Shown here: in pieces, positions 10,272 to 20,277 of the stretch
Layout of the letters: the number at the start of each line of letters is the position of its first letter
Position numbering within the stretch: position 1 is the stretch's first letter
NCBI GenBank assembly: GCA_963576735.1
Contig: OY755171.1
Span: forward strand, 21,550,182 to 21,614,181
Length of the DNA stretch: 64,000 nt
Reading direction: 5' to 3'
Source: Bedellia somnulentella
Taxonomy: Eukaryota; Arthropoda; Insecta; Lepidoptera; Bedelliidae
Translations under genes and position numbers: made by a program
The notes under the pieces: model-generated
Told to the model about the DNA's origin: nothing
What the model saw: only the letters and a program-made list of their open reading frames with translations
Database searches by the model: none

Positions 10272-10304
10272 TGGCGTGAGTATATGTATGTATGTATGTA
10301 TGTA
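10254..10304 (+). promoter_or_regulatory. RTE 3' terminal hairpin and microsatellite
   Basis: Outer stem GCC...GGC and inner stem CCC-CAAT-GGG, followed by GTGAGTATATG and TATG repeats. The same arrangement ends family A (outer GGCTA/TAGCC, inner CCC/GGG) and family B (outer GCC/GGC, inner CCCC-TTC-GGGG). I infer that it is the recognition structure for reverse transcriptase priming. It overlaps the ORF's stop codon. Confidence 0.6.
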
Positions 10305-10384
10305 TGTAAGAGATACACTGCCATTAAAAAAATCTGTGTTTAGTTTTAAACCAAAATGATAACACACTTACTTTAAGAATATCA

Positions 10385-10751
10385 TATAACATAACATAAA
10401 CGTTCACGCCGAATATCCCCGAAGGGGTTGGCAGAGGTACTAATACTTCTAAACATCACGTGACTTTGTCACCTGGTGTTCAGAGTACCCATGTTTTGCA
10501 GAGACAGTGTACTCACGTGATAGAGGGCAGGCCTATCGCCGTTTTGTACGAATACACTGTCACATGACTAAGTACAACTCAGTCATGTGGATTTCCTCAC
10601 GATGTTTTCCCTCACCGTTAACAACCATGATAAATTAACCACACATATTTCTTTAGAAGAGACAAATTGGTGAAGGCCCGATCCGGGATTTGAACACTAG
10701 TCGCTTGCACGTAAACCGGTGTTCTACCCATTGAACTATCACGTCGTCACG
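10385..10751 (-). mobile_element. Family B tRNA-derived SINE, full length
   Basis: On the minus strand the head GACGTGATAGTTCAATGGGT works as an RNA polymerase III A box and GTGTTCAAATCCC as a B box. An approximately 280-bp body follows, then the 3' module GCCAACCCCTTCGGGG...GGCGTGAACG and a TTATG-type tail. A 12-bp target duplication TTAAGAATATCA lies at 10373-10384 and 10752-10763. It sits in the segment paralogous to 59225-59520, which lacks it. Confidence 0.9.
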
Positions 10752-10763
10752 TTAAGAATATCA

Positions 10764-11281
10764 CTTAGAAGAATACTTTACCACCATTGCATTGTGGTAT
10801 TTTGTTGTTTTGTAGCAACAAATCTCACGTAAACAAAGTCAATTACTACTCGCAAACAATTCCATTTGGTCCAAATCTCGTTGTGAAAACTGCGCCACTT
10901 GCTTACTTATTTATAAATCCACTCAATGTTAGTTAAGTTTTCTTATTCTTGTTTTACAAATCTGACACTTAAATTGTGTAAGTTTATGTCTATGTTGCAT
11001 TGTTATTCAGGAATGTCTCATATTATCTTGCTTTGGATTTAGCAGCCATGCAGAAAAAGGTATCAAGAGGAACAAAAAATTTATATATACAATTCACTTT
11101 TATTCAGAATCTGTGTGCTAAGAATAGCTTTAACCCTTTTTTCAAGGTTGCCGAAGAAGGTTACTTAAGCTTTTGGGGCTTTGACGCAAACTTAAAAAGC
11201 AGCGATGAACTTAAAAAAATATTATTAACTAAAAAACCTTCTTCCACTTTGCAAGTGCTAAATTCACTAAAACAAATTTAG
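10764..11281 (+). pseudogene. Remnant of duplicated small-gene 5' region (paralogue of 59226-59540)
   Basis: The stretch to about 11055 matches 59226-59520: 'gcaaacaattccattt', 'acttatttataaa' (TATA-like, about 10906), 'tgcattgttatt' and 'cttgctttggatttagcagc'. In the paralogue an ATG about 80 bp after the TATA-like box opens a signal-peptide-like leader. Here 7 extra bases after that ATG shift the frame. A separate open frame continues to a TAG at 11279-11281 with FNPFFKVAEEGYLSFWGFD and SSDELKKILLTKKPSSTLQV. I do not recognise the protein. It may be the decayed first exon of a small secreted-protein gene. Confidence 0.35.
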
Positions 11282-11322
11282 TAACCACTAAAATTGCTAT
11301 CATTTATTTTTATTGGTAACCG

Positions 11323-11600
11323 ATACGATTTATAGATATTTTAATTCTTGGGGTATATTCTCGTATGCTCTTTCTAACCTTTCTTAAAAAAATAGAGAAC
11401 AATTCTTTTTATTTTGAACTAAATATTTTTTTTATTTTTTGACCTAAGTTGTGGAAAACTGAATGAACTATGAACGAGACATTACTTGTTTCTTTCGTTT
11501 TCATTTTGTATAATTATGGATATGTTATCTACCACGCAAAAGAAAATAAATCACGGAATAAGACAACGCTACCATTTTGCTCAGTTGAGATTTAAAGTAT
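11323..11600. repeat. Left arm of a 2.5-kb-spaced inverted repeat
   Basis: The reverse complement of 13615-13820 matches this stretch: 'tacgatttata', 'gtatgctc..tctaacctt', 'gaacgagacattac', 'cgcaaaagaaaa', 'gctaccattttgctca.ttgagatttaaa'. Divergence and small indels show that it is old. Between the arms lie an unrecognised minus-strand frame and one family A insertion. Confidence 0.7.
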
Positions 11601-11762
11601 TGCTCCGAGCTGTGACAAAGTATACAATTTGGTATATGCAATGCATTAATTAATTTATTTAATTTACATATATATTTATATATATTATTTTAATTATGGA
11701 GGTTGTAAACAGTAAATAAAACGATCGTAACGAAACACACATGAGAGTTATATGTCGAACTT

Positions 11763-11845
11763 ACATACACATATACATATACTCACGCGATAAGTTTCAA
11801 TTGGCGTAGGCATATACAATCAATCGCCACTTTGCACAATTTTTA
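11763..11845 (-). mobile_element. 5'-truncated RTE 3' end
   Basis: On the minus strand: AAAGTGGCGATTGATTGTAT, then GCCTACGCCAATTGAAAC, then CGTGAGTATATGTATATG. This is the extreme 3' end of the RTE, with mutated codons and a damaged hairpin. Confidence 0.65.
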
Positions 11846-11861
11846 TGTGTTTATAGCGAAT

Positions 11862-12165
11862 CTATGTCAAAATAAACATAAAATAAACACGAATGTCCGT
11901 TATGATCGTTAATTTACGACTAAAATCCATCTCAAACATAATGTGAACTAACAAGATAAAATAATGTAGACATAATCCAAAACACATAAATGTACTCCAA
12001 TTGAGCGTTTTCATAAACATGATGGAGGCGGAACGTGCTTGTAATACAAACTCCTTGGATTTGACCGGATTTGGATTTATCTCAACTTTATTAATTGCAT
12101 TCAACATCATATTGAAAATGTTATTTAAATTTACGGGCTCTATTTGCTTCTGACTAGATTTGAAC
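11862..12165 (-). CDS. Unrecognised ORF with a hydrophobic segment
   Basis: The minus-strand frame is open from about 12165 to a stop at 11862. The 82-residue form starts MMLNAINKVEINPNPVKSKE. It then has a strongly hydrophobic stretch, FMCFGLCLHYFILLVHIMF, that could be a membrane segment. About 17 further codons are open upstream of the first ATG. I recognise no family. It lies between the arms of the inverted repeat 11323/13820, so it could be a leftover host exon or a chance frame. Confidence 0.2.
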
Positions 12166-12169
12166 TCCT

Positions 12170-12830
12170 TATACTACAATATGGTAATTTACTACTTGCA
12201 TTCATATACATTTAAAGGTTCTGGTTCTGTTAAAACAACATCATTTTATTTTACTAACTTCACCTCACTTCAAATAGTGGCTAATATATATCTCATTCAA
12301 AATTTATATATAAACAGGAGCTTTGATAACGTATAGAAATATTCACGACTATATACTAAACTTCTAATTTATTTCTTTCTTGTAAACTAGATAAGAATCG
12401 CAATATTTGTACACTGAACAATGACCGCCGTTAGGTTTTGGCGTAACTAAATTACACGTAAGGTGTATAAGGGTTCATTTACTTGCATCTCAATCTCACA
12501 GCTAGCCAAGTGTCGAGTACAGGGATATTATATTAATTATATGAAAATGTATCGAGACGACTCAGTATAACTTATACTCACATAACATATACAATTTATA
12601 TTTTCAAGTGATTGATCGCATCAATATGAATTGAATAGTTGGTAAAAGATTAATGAGCGTGACGGAAGTGAATTACGTATAAGTTGAGCTAACCGTTGCA
12701 AATAGGTAAATATGGCGCACGTTATGATAATTCTGAATATCTCGAATGCCACCAACGGCTCTGCGTTTGAGCGCCTTTTGCCATATATTAATGATGTGAA
12801 TAGTATAAATCCATCGAAACACTAATGATT
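12170..12830. other. Non-coding stretch, nothing recognised
   Basis: AT-rich sequence between the inverted-repeat arms. No gene, tRNA-like sequence or terminal repeat is visible. Confidence 0.5.
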
Positions 12831-12840
12831 TTTATCAATA

Positions 12841-13089
12841 CATACATACATATGCTCACGGCCATAAATCCCTAGAAGGGGTAGCAAGAGCTAAGGAACC
12901 AGAAATTCCTCAGCCACTTTTGGAAGTTGAGTGGGGACAAGATGGCAAAATAAAGGTTGTTGGTGATGGGTCTCCAACCGCATCGCCCAAAAATCCCTTA
13001 AAAAGGCCCGATACCGTTAGTCGCCTTTTACGTACATCCACCGGAAGAAATGGGGTAGTGCTATTCTAAGCCGACACTACACAGCATAT
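12841..13089 (-). mobile_element. Family A element, full length with target duplication
   Basis: A complete copy on the minus strand. The 10-bp target duplication TTTATCAATA lies at 12831-12840 and 13090-13099. Confidence 0.88.
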
Positions 13090-13430
13090 TTTATCAATAT
13101 TATATCTTAATTATTATTTTATATTTCATGTATCATATTGAAAATTTGCTTAAGTAGTGAGAGTTTAACAAAGACAAGAGATTGTGTATGTCCATATTTA
13201 ACAAGACAAAAGAAAAAGTGTATACCTTGTAATAGATACTAATATTAAAAGTTTCGGATATTTTGTAAGTCAGTAATTTATAGTTAGTGTCCGCGCACTC
13301 CGTGTCTTTCAAACCGCTATTGTTAGGTTTCAAAGTTATTCTTCCTTCAGCAACGGCGGTGCAGTGCACCTCTGACAAGCTTGATATTTTAAACTATCAA
13401 AATAAGGTCCACTTCACTGTGAGAGTATCG

Positions 13431-13520
13431 TTGGTGATGTGGCTGGAGACCCATCACCAACGGTTCTCTATTTTATTATCATCTTTTCACCAAGTAACTT
13501 CTAAAAGTAACTAAGTAAGT
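13431..13520 (+). mobile_element. Degenerate family A internal fragment
   Basis: 'gatgtggctggagacccatc', 'accaac', 'atcatcttttcaccaagtaa' and 'cttctaaaagtaact' follow the middle of family A. Both ends are lost. It is an old copy. Confidence 0.5.
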
Positions 13521-13614
13521 GAAATATGAAATAGGCAAGTAAAATTAATTTATCTATTTAACTCCAATGCGTTGTTAGTGCAAAATTTATCCTTAAAAAC
13601 CCCTATTTTTTTTT

Positions 13615-13820
13615 TAAATCTCAATTGAGCCAAATGGTAGCATTATTTTATTCCGTAATAAATTTCCTTTTGCGAGTTAAATCACCTGTGCAAAATGAAA
13701 GTAAAAGAAGCATGTAATGTCTCGTTCATCGTTCATTGAGTTTTCCTTAACTAAGGTTAGAGCGAGCATACAAGAATATTTCTAAAGACATAAATCACGT
13801 ATAAATCGTATTTAGCTCAA
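13615..13820. repeat. Right arm of the 2.5-kb-spaced inverted repeat
   Basis: Partner of 11323-11600, in inverse orientation. Confidence 0.7.
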
Positions 13821-14899
13821 AGTCCGATAAAGCGTTGAATAAAAATATATTTTTATGTATTGTATACTTATGTGAGCCGTCAACCGTCCGACAAGGAAAC
13901 TTCAAAAATTGCAAAGTCGCGACTACCGAATTTCGGGATTTATATTCGTGAGAACAGGAAGATGGAAAAAAAATTAAGCTGTGTCATAATACAAATCAAT
14001 GTCATTATTAAATAGTGGGCTTTGCTATTCGAAGCCGATTACTTACATCAGCAATTATTTTACAAACAAATCAAATAAAACTAAAATAGGAACTGGGAAG
14101 TTCCCCTGGGGGTAGGCAGAGACTATCGATTGCCTTTCGATCTTCGTATGCAATATTCTCTCGCCACCTCACACACCATTAAGCACATGCTTTATCTAAT
14201 GAAGAAAGAAAGAAAGAAGATAAGAAATAATGGATGAGAGATAGAGAATACACGGAAACCGTAACAAAAGGTTCATTATTTTAACCTCTTCCTCGAACTG
14301 CAAATATTGTAGCTTATTTTAGAAATAAGACCACTTGTAAGTGCCATAGAATGTGCAAATATTAAATGTTAATGCTGTAATGTAATATTATCTTATAATG
14401 GCGTTGTAATAGTGTGAAGGTTTTGTTTGTATTCGTATTTGAAGCTTAAATCACAGTGATAGTATTTTGACTGAATTGATTTGATTGAATAGAATGAATT
14501 AGCCCGAACTAACCTCATGCAGGTTATATAATATTTGACCACTTTTCTAGTTCACACATCTCAACCAAACATCCACAAACCATTAAAATTAGTTTTTTTT
14601 TTAAGAATGTAACATGATTTAAGTTTAGTTTAGTCCAGCTTGACTAAAACCACTAAGAATATTCTACAAATAATATAGTATTCTTAAAAAACAACATCTT
14701 TTACCTCCCAAACACCATAACTAACTGTGCAATCCCAAGATTATTAAACAAAAATAAGTTTCAGATGCCAAACTCTCGAGTCTCAAGTACATGAATATTT
14801 GAGGTTCAGGACAACAGAAAAGAAATTTACTTAATTAAATATATAATAAAAGAATTATGAAACTGTGAATTTATTTCGTCATTGTAGATTGAATATTAT
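13821..14899. other. Non-coding stretch left of the Gypsy element
   Basis: AT-rich sequence. At about 14098-14150 there is a minus-strand trace of an RTE-like 3' end (ATCGATAGTCTCTGCCTACC), lacking the GTGAG end. Nothing else is recognised. The last four bases, TTAT (14896-14899), are the target duplication of the Gypsy element. Confidence 0.45.
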
Positions 14900-15385
14900 T
14901 GTTACGACATCTGTTCGCAAGTAGGAGATAGGATTTGCCACTACTAGATAACAGATGGCGTTACTAGTATTCTAATAAGTAAAGGAATTACTAGATGTTT
15001 CTCGAATATCGACTTTTCGAGAATGTGGTACTAGAACTTTCTGTAATATTCGCGTATTTGAGATTTGGCATATATAAAGAGCGACGCGTGCTACGGAGTT
15101 ATTCGAGTGCGAAGAACTAAAGCGAGAACAAGCGAAATACTAGAGCGAAGAAATTAAATACGACAGTGCAGTGATATACGGATTACGGAAATAAGCTTAA
15201 CGGTGTGGACAGTGTTACTATAACGGAGTAAATTAGTGTTGTTAATTAGTGCGAGTATCGATAGTTAATTATCGATAGTGTTTGTTGTGTTGTGTAAAGT
15301 GCGTTATTGGTCAATAAATATAATTACACCTTATTGCACGAAAGTGTGACTGGTATTTATCAAATTAAGAACCCGGTACGTAACA
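14900..15385 (+). repeat. 5' LTR
   Basis: TGTTACG...CGTAACA. A TATA box TATATAAA lies at 15071-15078 and an AATAAA signal at 15313-15318. U3 is therefore about 200 bp long and R lies between these signals. Element transcription would start about 25-30 bp after the TATA box, near 15100. Confidence 0.93.
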
Positions 15386-15386
15386 A

Positions 15387-15404
15387 TTGGTGACAGAAGT
15401 GGAT
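15387..15404 (+). promoter_or_regulatory. Primer-binding site (candidate)
   Basis: Two bases after the LTR the sequence reads TTGGTGACAGAAGTGGAT. TGG would pair with the CCA end of a tRNA. I could not assign the tRNA. Confidence 0.5.
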
Positions 15405-15410
15405 TTGAAG

Positions 15411-18400
15411 ATGCCAGTTATGCCGAAGGAAGACGGAAGAGAGGGTGTGAAGACACGCGCTCAGAAAGCCGCAGAGGGTGAACAGCTGTCGGAAATGAGT
15501 TCATCGGTCACGAACCCTCGGAGTGACATTCCAGAGGAGACGTCCGCGGTGACTAACGCGCCGTCTACATCAACGGCGCCGGCGGCCGCAACTAATACTG
15601 ACTTGACGATGATAGTTGAAATGTTTCAAAGCATGCGTGAAGCACAACAAAGCATACAGGATGTTGTGAAAAACATACATTCGGAGGTACAGGATGTTAA
15701 AAAAAACATACATTCGGAGGTACAGGGTGTTGTGAAACAAGAAGTTCGTGAGTTGCGCGAGGAACAGCAAACTAAGTTCTCACAAGTTCTCACTGCGGTC
15801 AATGAAGTCAGTGGTCGGGTGGTTACTGTGGAAAAAGACGTAGAGCAGATGAAGGAGCAGGTAACCACTATTGAGAAAGATATCGATGACATGAAGACCG
15901 ACTTCCGCGGAATGGAGAAAAGGGTTCTGCAGCTTGAATCACGACCGGTCAAGGTTGTCTCCGGTGAGAATGTAGTAGCTGTCCATGGTCCTCGTGTGAA
16001 GGTTCCTCCCTACGACGGAACAACATCCTGGTCGGCGTATAGACATCAGTTCCAGACTGTTGCGGCTGCCAATGGTTGGACTGATGAACAGTGTTTGACT
16101 GCACTGACGGTGGCGCTCCGAGGTCAAGCACTGTCAGTAATAGAGGCGCTGCCGACTCCGAGTGGTGGTTTCAAGGACCTGCTGGATGCGTTGGAGTCTC
16201 GCTATGGAGAGCGACACCTGGAGCACGTGTTCCGCGCTCAGCTGCGTGATAGGGTCCAGCGTTCTGGAGAGGGACTTCAGCAGTGGGCCCTTGAAATCGA
16301 GAAGCTCGTCCGCAAGGCCTATCCCAGTGTAGATCCGAAGACGGTGGAAATGAACCTGGTGCAAGCATTCGTCGACGGCATCAGAGATATCGAAGTGAGA
16401 ACAGCGGTGAGACTTCAACACCACACGTCTCTCAAGGATGCCTTGGCGAACGCTCTAGAAGTTGAAGCTTGCCGCCAGGATACGCGCCAAACTCATCGAC
16501 TTCGTGAGATTGCGGAAGCAAATGAGGACGTCAAGGTCATTAAAGCACCCGTCGGAAGGAGTACTGGACCGATTTGTTATGGCTGCGGGAAAAGGGGCCA
16601 TTTGAGATTAAGTTGCCCGCTGAGGAAGGAAGAAAAGAGGCAGGCAGAGGCTCCTGCCGCAAACGTCCAGGGAAAACGAGCATTAGCCAGGACCGGGGGG
16701 CAGGTGCTGGCTAGAGAGGAGAAAGCCCCGACAATGACCATCTCACAAGCCTGTAACGGGAACAGTTTGGTGATATTGGCCTGTGTCAATGATCAAGACT
16801 GTAAGATGACCCTTGATACTGGAGCGTCTAGAACGGTGATCAATCCGGCACTGGTGAAAGCAGCGAATATCAAGTATAGCAGAGATACTAAGTGTCGGCT
16901 ACTCTCCGCCTCTGGCCAGCGAATACCTGTCCTTGGTGAACTCTCAGTCAGGATGATGGTTGGCGAGACGTCGTATACTCATCAAGTCATTGTGGCTGAG
17001 ATAATGGATGAATGCATACTAGGACTGGACTTTATGAAGAAATATAACTGCCGGATTGACATAACGAGAGGAATTTTCAAGTGTGGCCAGGAAGAAATCT
17101 TTATACTGGGTGGTCCCGTCGGTGAAGTGACATGCTTGAAAACCATCAATATTCCTGCGCGTTCTCAGAAGTTGGTTCCGGTGATGTTACCTGTAGACAG
17201 CGAGAAGAAGAGGCATCGTTGTGTGTTGATTGAAGAGACAGGGAAGAACGGGCCAAGGAAATTTCTGACAGCAAGAACTTTGGTTACAAGCAACAAGACG
17301 GCAATAGTGAAGGTAGTCAACCTTGACCAAGAAGATGTACAGCTTAAGCGGGGTGAAGTAGTTGGTCAGTGTGAAGAAGTAGTCTGGATGAGGAGCTGTC
17401 ATTCTCCAAATGGGAAAGTCAAAGTGAAAGTCGATAATTCAACTGTAACTGACTTGTTAAGTGAGATCCAGGATGACTTATCTTACTTGGAGAGGATCAA
17501 GGTTAAACAGTTGCTGGTGAAATATGCTGACATCTTCTCAAATGCAGAAGGGGACTTAGGCAGAACATCTTTAGTGCAACACAGAATTGATACAGGGGAC
17601 GAAAGACCTATTAGACAGAGAGCAAGGAGAATCCCAATCGCTAAGGAGAAAGAAGTTGAAGAATTGCTCGAAGACATGAAAAAGAAGAAGGTCATTAGTC
17701 CGTCCTCCAGTCCGTGGTGTTTTCCAGTGGTTCTTGTTAAGAAGAAAGATGGAAGCACACGGTTTTGTGTTGACTACAGGCAACTGAACAACGTGACAAA
17801 GAAGGACAGCTATCCTTTGCCAAGAATAGATGACACTCTGGATACTTTGAGTGGCATGAAGTGGTTTTCAACCCTGGACTGCAAGTCAGGCTACTGGCAG
17901 GTGGAAATACATCCGACTGATAAAGAGAAGACTGCGTTTTCAACTGGAAAGGGTTTGTGGCAGTTTAACGTCATGCCTTTCGGTCTCTGCAACGCGCCAG
18001 CTACTTTTGAAAGGCTTATGGAGTGTGCGTTGGCGGGATTGGTTGGCGAGGCTTGCCTGGTGTACCTCGACGACGTGGTCATAATAGGCAAAAGCTTCCA
18101 AGACCACCTCAAGAACCTGGAACAAGTCTTTCAGAAAATTCGTGGAGCAAACCTGAAACTGAATCCGAAGAAGTGCCGGCTGTTTAGAACTTCAGTGAAC
18201 TATTTAGGACACGTAATCAGCCGAGAAGGAATTCAGACGGATCCGGAAAAGGTGGAAGCTGTGCAGAAATGGCCGACGCCAAAGGACAAAACAGACGTGC
18301 GAGCTTTTCTCGGCCTTTGCTCGTACTATCGACGTTTTGTAAAAGGGTTTTCTGAGATCGCCAAACCATTGCATCGGTTGACTGAAGATAAGAAAACCTT

Positions 18401-20261
18401 CTCTTGGGATGATGAATGCGAGTTATCTTTCAATGAGCTGAAGAAGAGGCTTTGCGAGACACCTATCCTTGGATATCCACAGCCAGAGGGACAGTACATC
18501 GTTGACAGCGATGCTAGTAATATGGCTATTGGTGGAGTGTTATCACAGATCCAAGGTGACAAGGAAGTTGTGATCGGATATTTCAGCAAGTCTCTATCTA
18601 AAGCGGAAAGAAACTACTGCGTCACGAGAAAGGAACTTCTAGCTGTAGTGAAGACCTTACAGCATTTTTACAAGTATTTGATTGGGAGACCGTTCAAGCT
18701 TCGAACTGATCATGCTGCACTGAAATGGCTTCTCCAGTTCAAAAACCCGGAAGGACAGGTAGCTCGATGGATCGAACAGCTACAAGAGTATGACTTTTCT
18801 ATCGAGCACCGTAGTGGTAAATCTCATGGCAATGCAGACGCGCTTTCACGTAGACCGTGTCCGGAAGACTGTAAACATTGTAGGAAGCAAGAGTCGAAGG
18901 AGGAGGTCGTGAAAGTGACTCGAATTTGTCCATTGGATGGATGGGAAACAGAAGCTATGCAGAAGGCCCAAGAAGAAGATGAGAACCTCAGACCCATCAT
19001 GAAATGGAAGAAGGAAAAACACGATCAACCGGCTTGGAGTGAAGTAGCGTCCACAGGAGTGAGTACGAAAGCTTACTGGGCGCAATGGAACAGCCTGGTT
19101 CTGATCAATGGTCTACTGTACCGGAGGTGGGAGAAACCCAACGGTAAAGAAGAGCACCTACAATTGATCGTGCCCAGAGCCAAGGTTAAAGATGTACTGC
19201 GGGAAACACATGACGGTGTTTCGGGCGGGCATCTTGGGGTAAATCGTACGTTGCAGAAGGTTCGTGCGAAGTTTTACTGGCTTCATTGTAGGGACGACGT
19301 ACAGGACTGGTGCCGGAAATGTACAACGTGTGCCGCGGTGAAAGGTCCGCAGACCCGGAGTAGAGGGGGATTACGGTTGTACAATGTGGGAGCTCCCTGG
19401 GAGAGGATTGCCGTTGATGTGGCTGGACCGTTTCCACAATCAGAGTCCGGAAATAAATATTTCATGGTGGTGATGGATTACTTCACTAAGTGGCCTGAAG
19501 TGTTTGCCATACCCAATCAAGAAGCAATAACTGTGGCTACAAAACTGGTTGAGGAAGTGATCTGTCGATTTGGCGTGCCCCTGGAGATACACTCTGACCA
19601 GGGAAGAAATTTTGAGTCACAAGTATTTCAAGAGGTGTGCAAACTGCTTGGAATGCATAAAACCAGGACGACGCCATATCATCCTCAGTCAGATGGAATG
19701 GTGGAGAGGTTCAACCAAACACTGGAGAGACAGTTGGCGAAGATGGTTGAAAAACATCAGAAGGACTGGGACAAACACATTCCATTATTTTTACTGTCTT
19801 ACCGGTCAGCTGTTCACGAAAGCACGAAGGAAACACCTGCTTTCGTCAATTTCGGAAGAGAGCTACGATTGCCTGTAGATTTGTTGACAGGAGGGTCACC
19901 AGATGAGCCGCAGAGTGTAACTGAATATGTAAGCGATTTGAGGGAAAGAATGCAAGATGTACATTCCCTAGTGCGTGAAAATGGTTTACATGCTAGTGAA
20001 AAGATGAAAACCAGATATGACCGTAAAGCTAACACGCCGCGTTTCGAAGAGGGTATGCTCGTCTGGTTACACAATCCAACTCGCCAGAAAGGGAAGTCCC
20101 CTAAGTTACAAAATAGGTGGGAAGGACCGTACAAGGTGGTCACTAGAATAAACGATGTAACGTACAGAATTCAACGCCAACCTAGAGGGGCTTGGAAAAT
20201 AGTTCACATCGATCGACTTGCGAAGTACCATGGAAGCAATAATACTCGGGACGAGTATTAA
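15411..20261 (+). CDS. gag-pol: Gag-Pol polyprotein (Ty3/Gypsy), single ORF
   Basis: About 1,616 residues from the first ATG, at 15411; the frame is open slightly further upstream, but only through non-ATG codons. The Gag part has a long heptad-rich coiled coil (about residues 60-170), then capsid-like sequence, then a CCHC zinc knuckle CYGCGKRGHLRLSC at about residue 389. The protease active site is LDTGAS, near residue 469. Reverse transcriptase has YRQLNNVTKKDSYPLPRID, then YLDD at 18063-18074 (about residue 885). RNase H has DSDASNMAIGG (about 1032). Integrase has an HHCC zinc domain (GGHLGVNRTL ... CRKCTTC), then VDVAGPF, SDQGRNF and DGMVERF carrying the D, D and E residues. A GPY/F-type module follows near the C-terminus (RWEGPYKVV ... 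VHIDRL). No stop or frameshift is seen, so it may be active. Gag and Pol share one frame, so no ribosomal frameshift is needed. Confidence 0.95.
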   Translation: MPVMPKEDGREGVKTRAQKAAEGEQLSEMSSSVTNPRSDIPEETSAVTNAPSTSTAPAAATNTDLTMIVEMFQSMREAQQSIQDVVKNIHSEVQDVKKNIHSEVQGVVKQEVRELREEQQTKFSQVLTAVNEVSGRVVTVEKDVEQMKEQVTTIEKDIDDMKTDFRGMEKRVLQLESRPVKVVSGENVVAVHGPRVKVPPYDGTTSWSAYRHQFQTVAAANGWTDEQCLTALTVALRGQALSVIEALPTPSGGFKDLLDALESRYGERHLEHVFRAQLRDRVQRSGEGLQQWALEIEKLVRKAYPSVDPKTVEMNLVQAFVDGIRDIEVRTAVRLQHHTSLKDALANALEVEACRQDTRQTHRLREIAEANEDVKVIKAPVGRSTGPICYGCGKRGHLRLSCPLRKEEKRQAEAPAANVQGKRALARTGGQVLAREEKAPTMTISQACNGNSLVILACVNDQDCKMTLDTGASRTVINPALVKAANIKYSRDTKCRLLSASGQRIPVLGELSVRMMVGETSYTHQVIVAEIMDECILGLDFMKKYNCRIDITRGIFKCGQEEIFILGGPVGEVTCLKTINIPARSQKLVPVMLPVDSEKKRHRCVLIEETGKNGPRKFLTARTLVTSNKTAIVKVVNLDQEDVQLKRGEVVGQCEEVVWMRSCHSPNGKVKVKVDNSTVTDLLSEIQDDLSYLERIKVKQLLVKYADIFSNAEGDLGRTSLVQHRIDTGDERPIRQRARRIPIAKEKEVEELLEDMKKKKVISPSSSPWCFPVVLVKKKDGSTRFCVDYRQLNNVTKKDSYPLPRIDDTLDTLSGMKWFSTLDCKSGYWQVEIHPTDKEKTAFSTGKGLWQFNVMPFGLCNAPATFERLMECALAGLVGEACLVYLDDVVIIGKSFQDHLKNLEQVFQKIRGANLKLNPKKCRLFRTSVNYLGHVISREGIQTDPEKVEAVQKWPTPKDKTDVRAFLGLCSYYRRFVKGFSEIAKPLHRLTEDKKTFSWDDECELSFNELKKRLCETPILGYPQPEGQYIVDSDASNMAIGGVLSQIQGDKEVVIGYFSKSLSKAERNYCVTRKELLAVVKTLQHFYKYLIGRPFKLRTDHAALKWLLQFKNPEGQVARWIEQLQEYDFSIEHRSGKSHGNADALSRRPCPEDCKHCRKQESKEEVVKVTRICPLDGWETEAMQKAQEEDENLRPIMKWKKEKHDQPAWSEVASTGVSTKAYWAQWNSLVLINGLLYRRWEKPNGKEEHLQLIVPRAKVKDVLRETHDGVSGGHLGVNRTLQKVRAKFYWLHCRDDVQDWCRKCTTCAAVKGPQTRSRGGLRLYNVGAPWERIAVDVAGPFPQSESGNKYFMVVMDYFTKWPEVFAIPNQEAITVATKLVEEVICRFGVPLEIHSDQGRNFESQVFQEVCKLLGMHKTRTTPYHPQSDGMVERFNQTLERQLAKMVEKHQKDWDKHIPLFLLSYRSAVHESTKETPAFVNFGRELRLPVDLLTGGSPDEPQSVTEYVSDLRERMQDVHSLVRENGLHASEKMKTRYDRKANTPRFEEGMLVWLHNPTRQKGKSPKLQNRWEGPYKVVTRINDVTYRIQRQPRGAWKIVHIDRLAKYHGSNNTRDEY

Positions 20262-20264
20262 TGT

Positions 20265-20274
20265 AAGGAGGGGG
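20265..20274 (+). promoter_or_regulatory. Polypurine tract
   Basis: AAGGAGGGGG lies just before the 3' LTR (20278), where plus-strand DNA synthesis would be primed. Confidence 0.7.
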
Positions 20275-20277
20275 TAA

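Larger units (their letters stand above)
6915..10304 (+). mobile_element. Near full-length RTE-clade non-LTR retrotransposon
   Basis: The element is about 3.39 kb, bounded by a 13-bp target duplication TGTAAGAGATACA (6902-6914 and 10305-10317). It starts inside the motif shared with family A (TTAGAATAGCACTACCCCAT), so perhaps only ~20 bp are missing at the 5' end. The 5' UTR is moderately GC-rich (about 6990-7170). It encodes one EN-RT protein and has almost no 3' UTR: after the stop come TGGCGTGAGTATATG and a TATG microsatellite. A minimal 3' UTR with a simple-repeat end is typical of RTE elements. The paralogous sequence at 59195-59225 lacks the insertion. Confidence 0.9.

Noticed and set aside
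10284..10304. TATG/ATAC runs as independent microsatellites
   Set aside because: Nearly every run sits at the end of a family A or RTE copy inside its target duplication, so it is part of the element.
15570..20143. Many minus-strand ORFs of 60-109 codons across the Gypsy element
   Set aside because: Shadow frames of the intact gag-pol gene.
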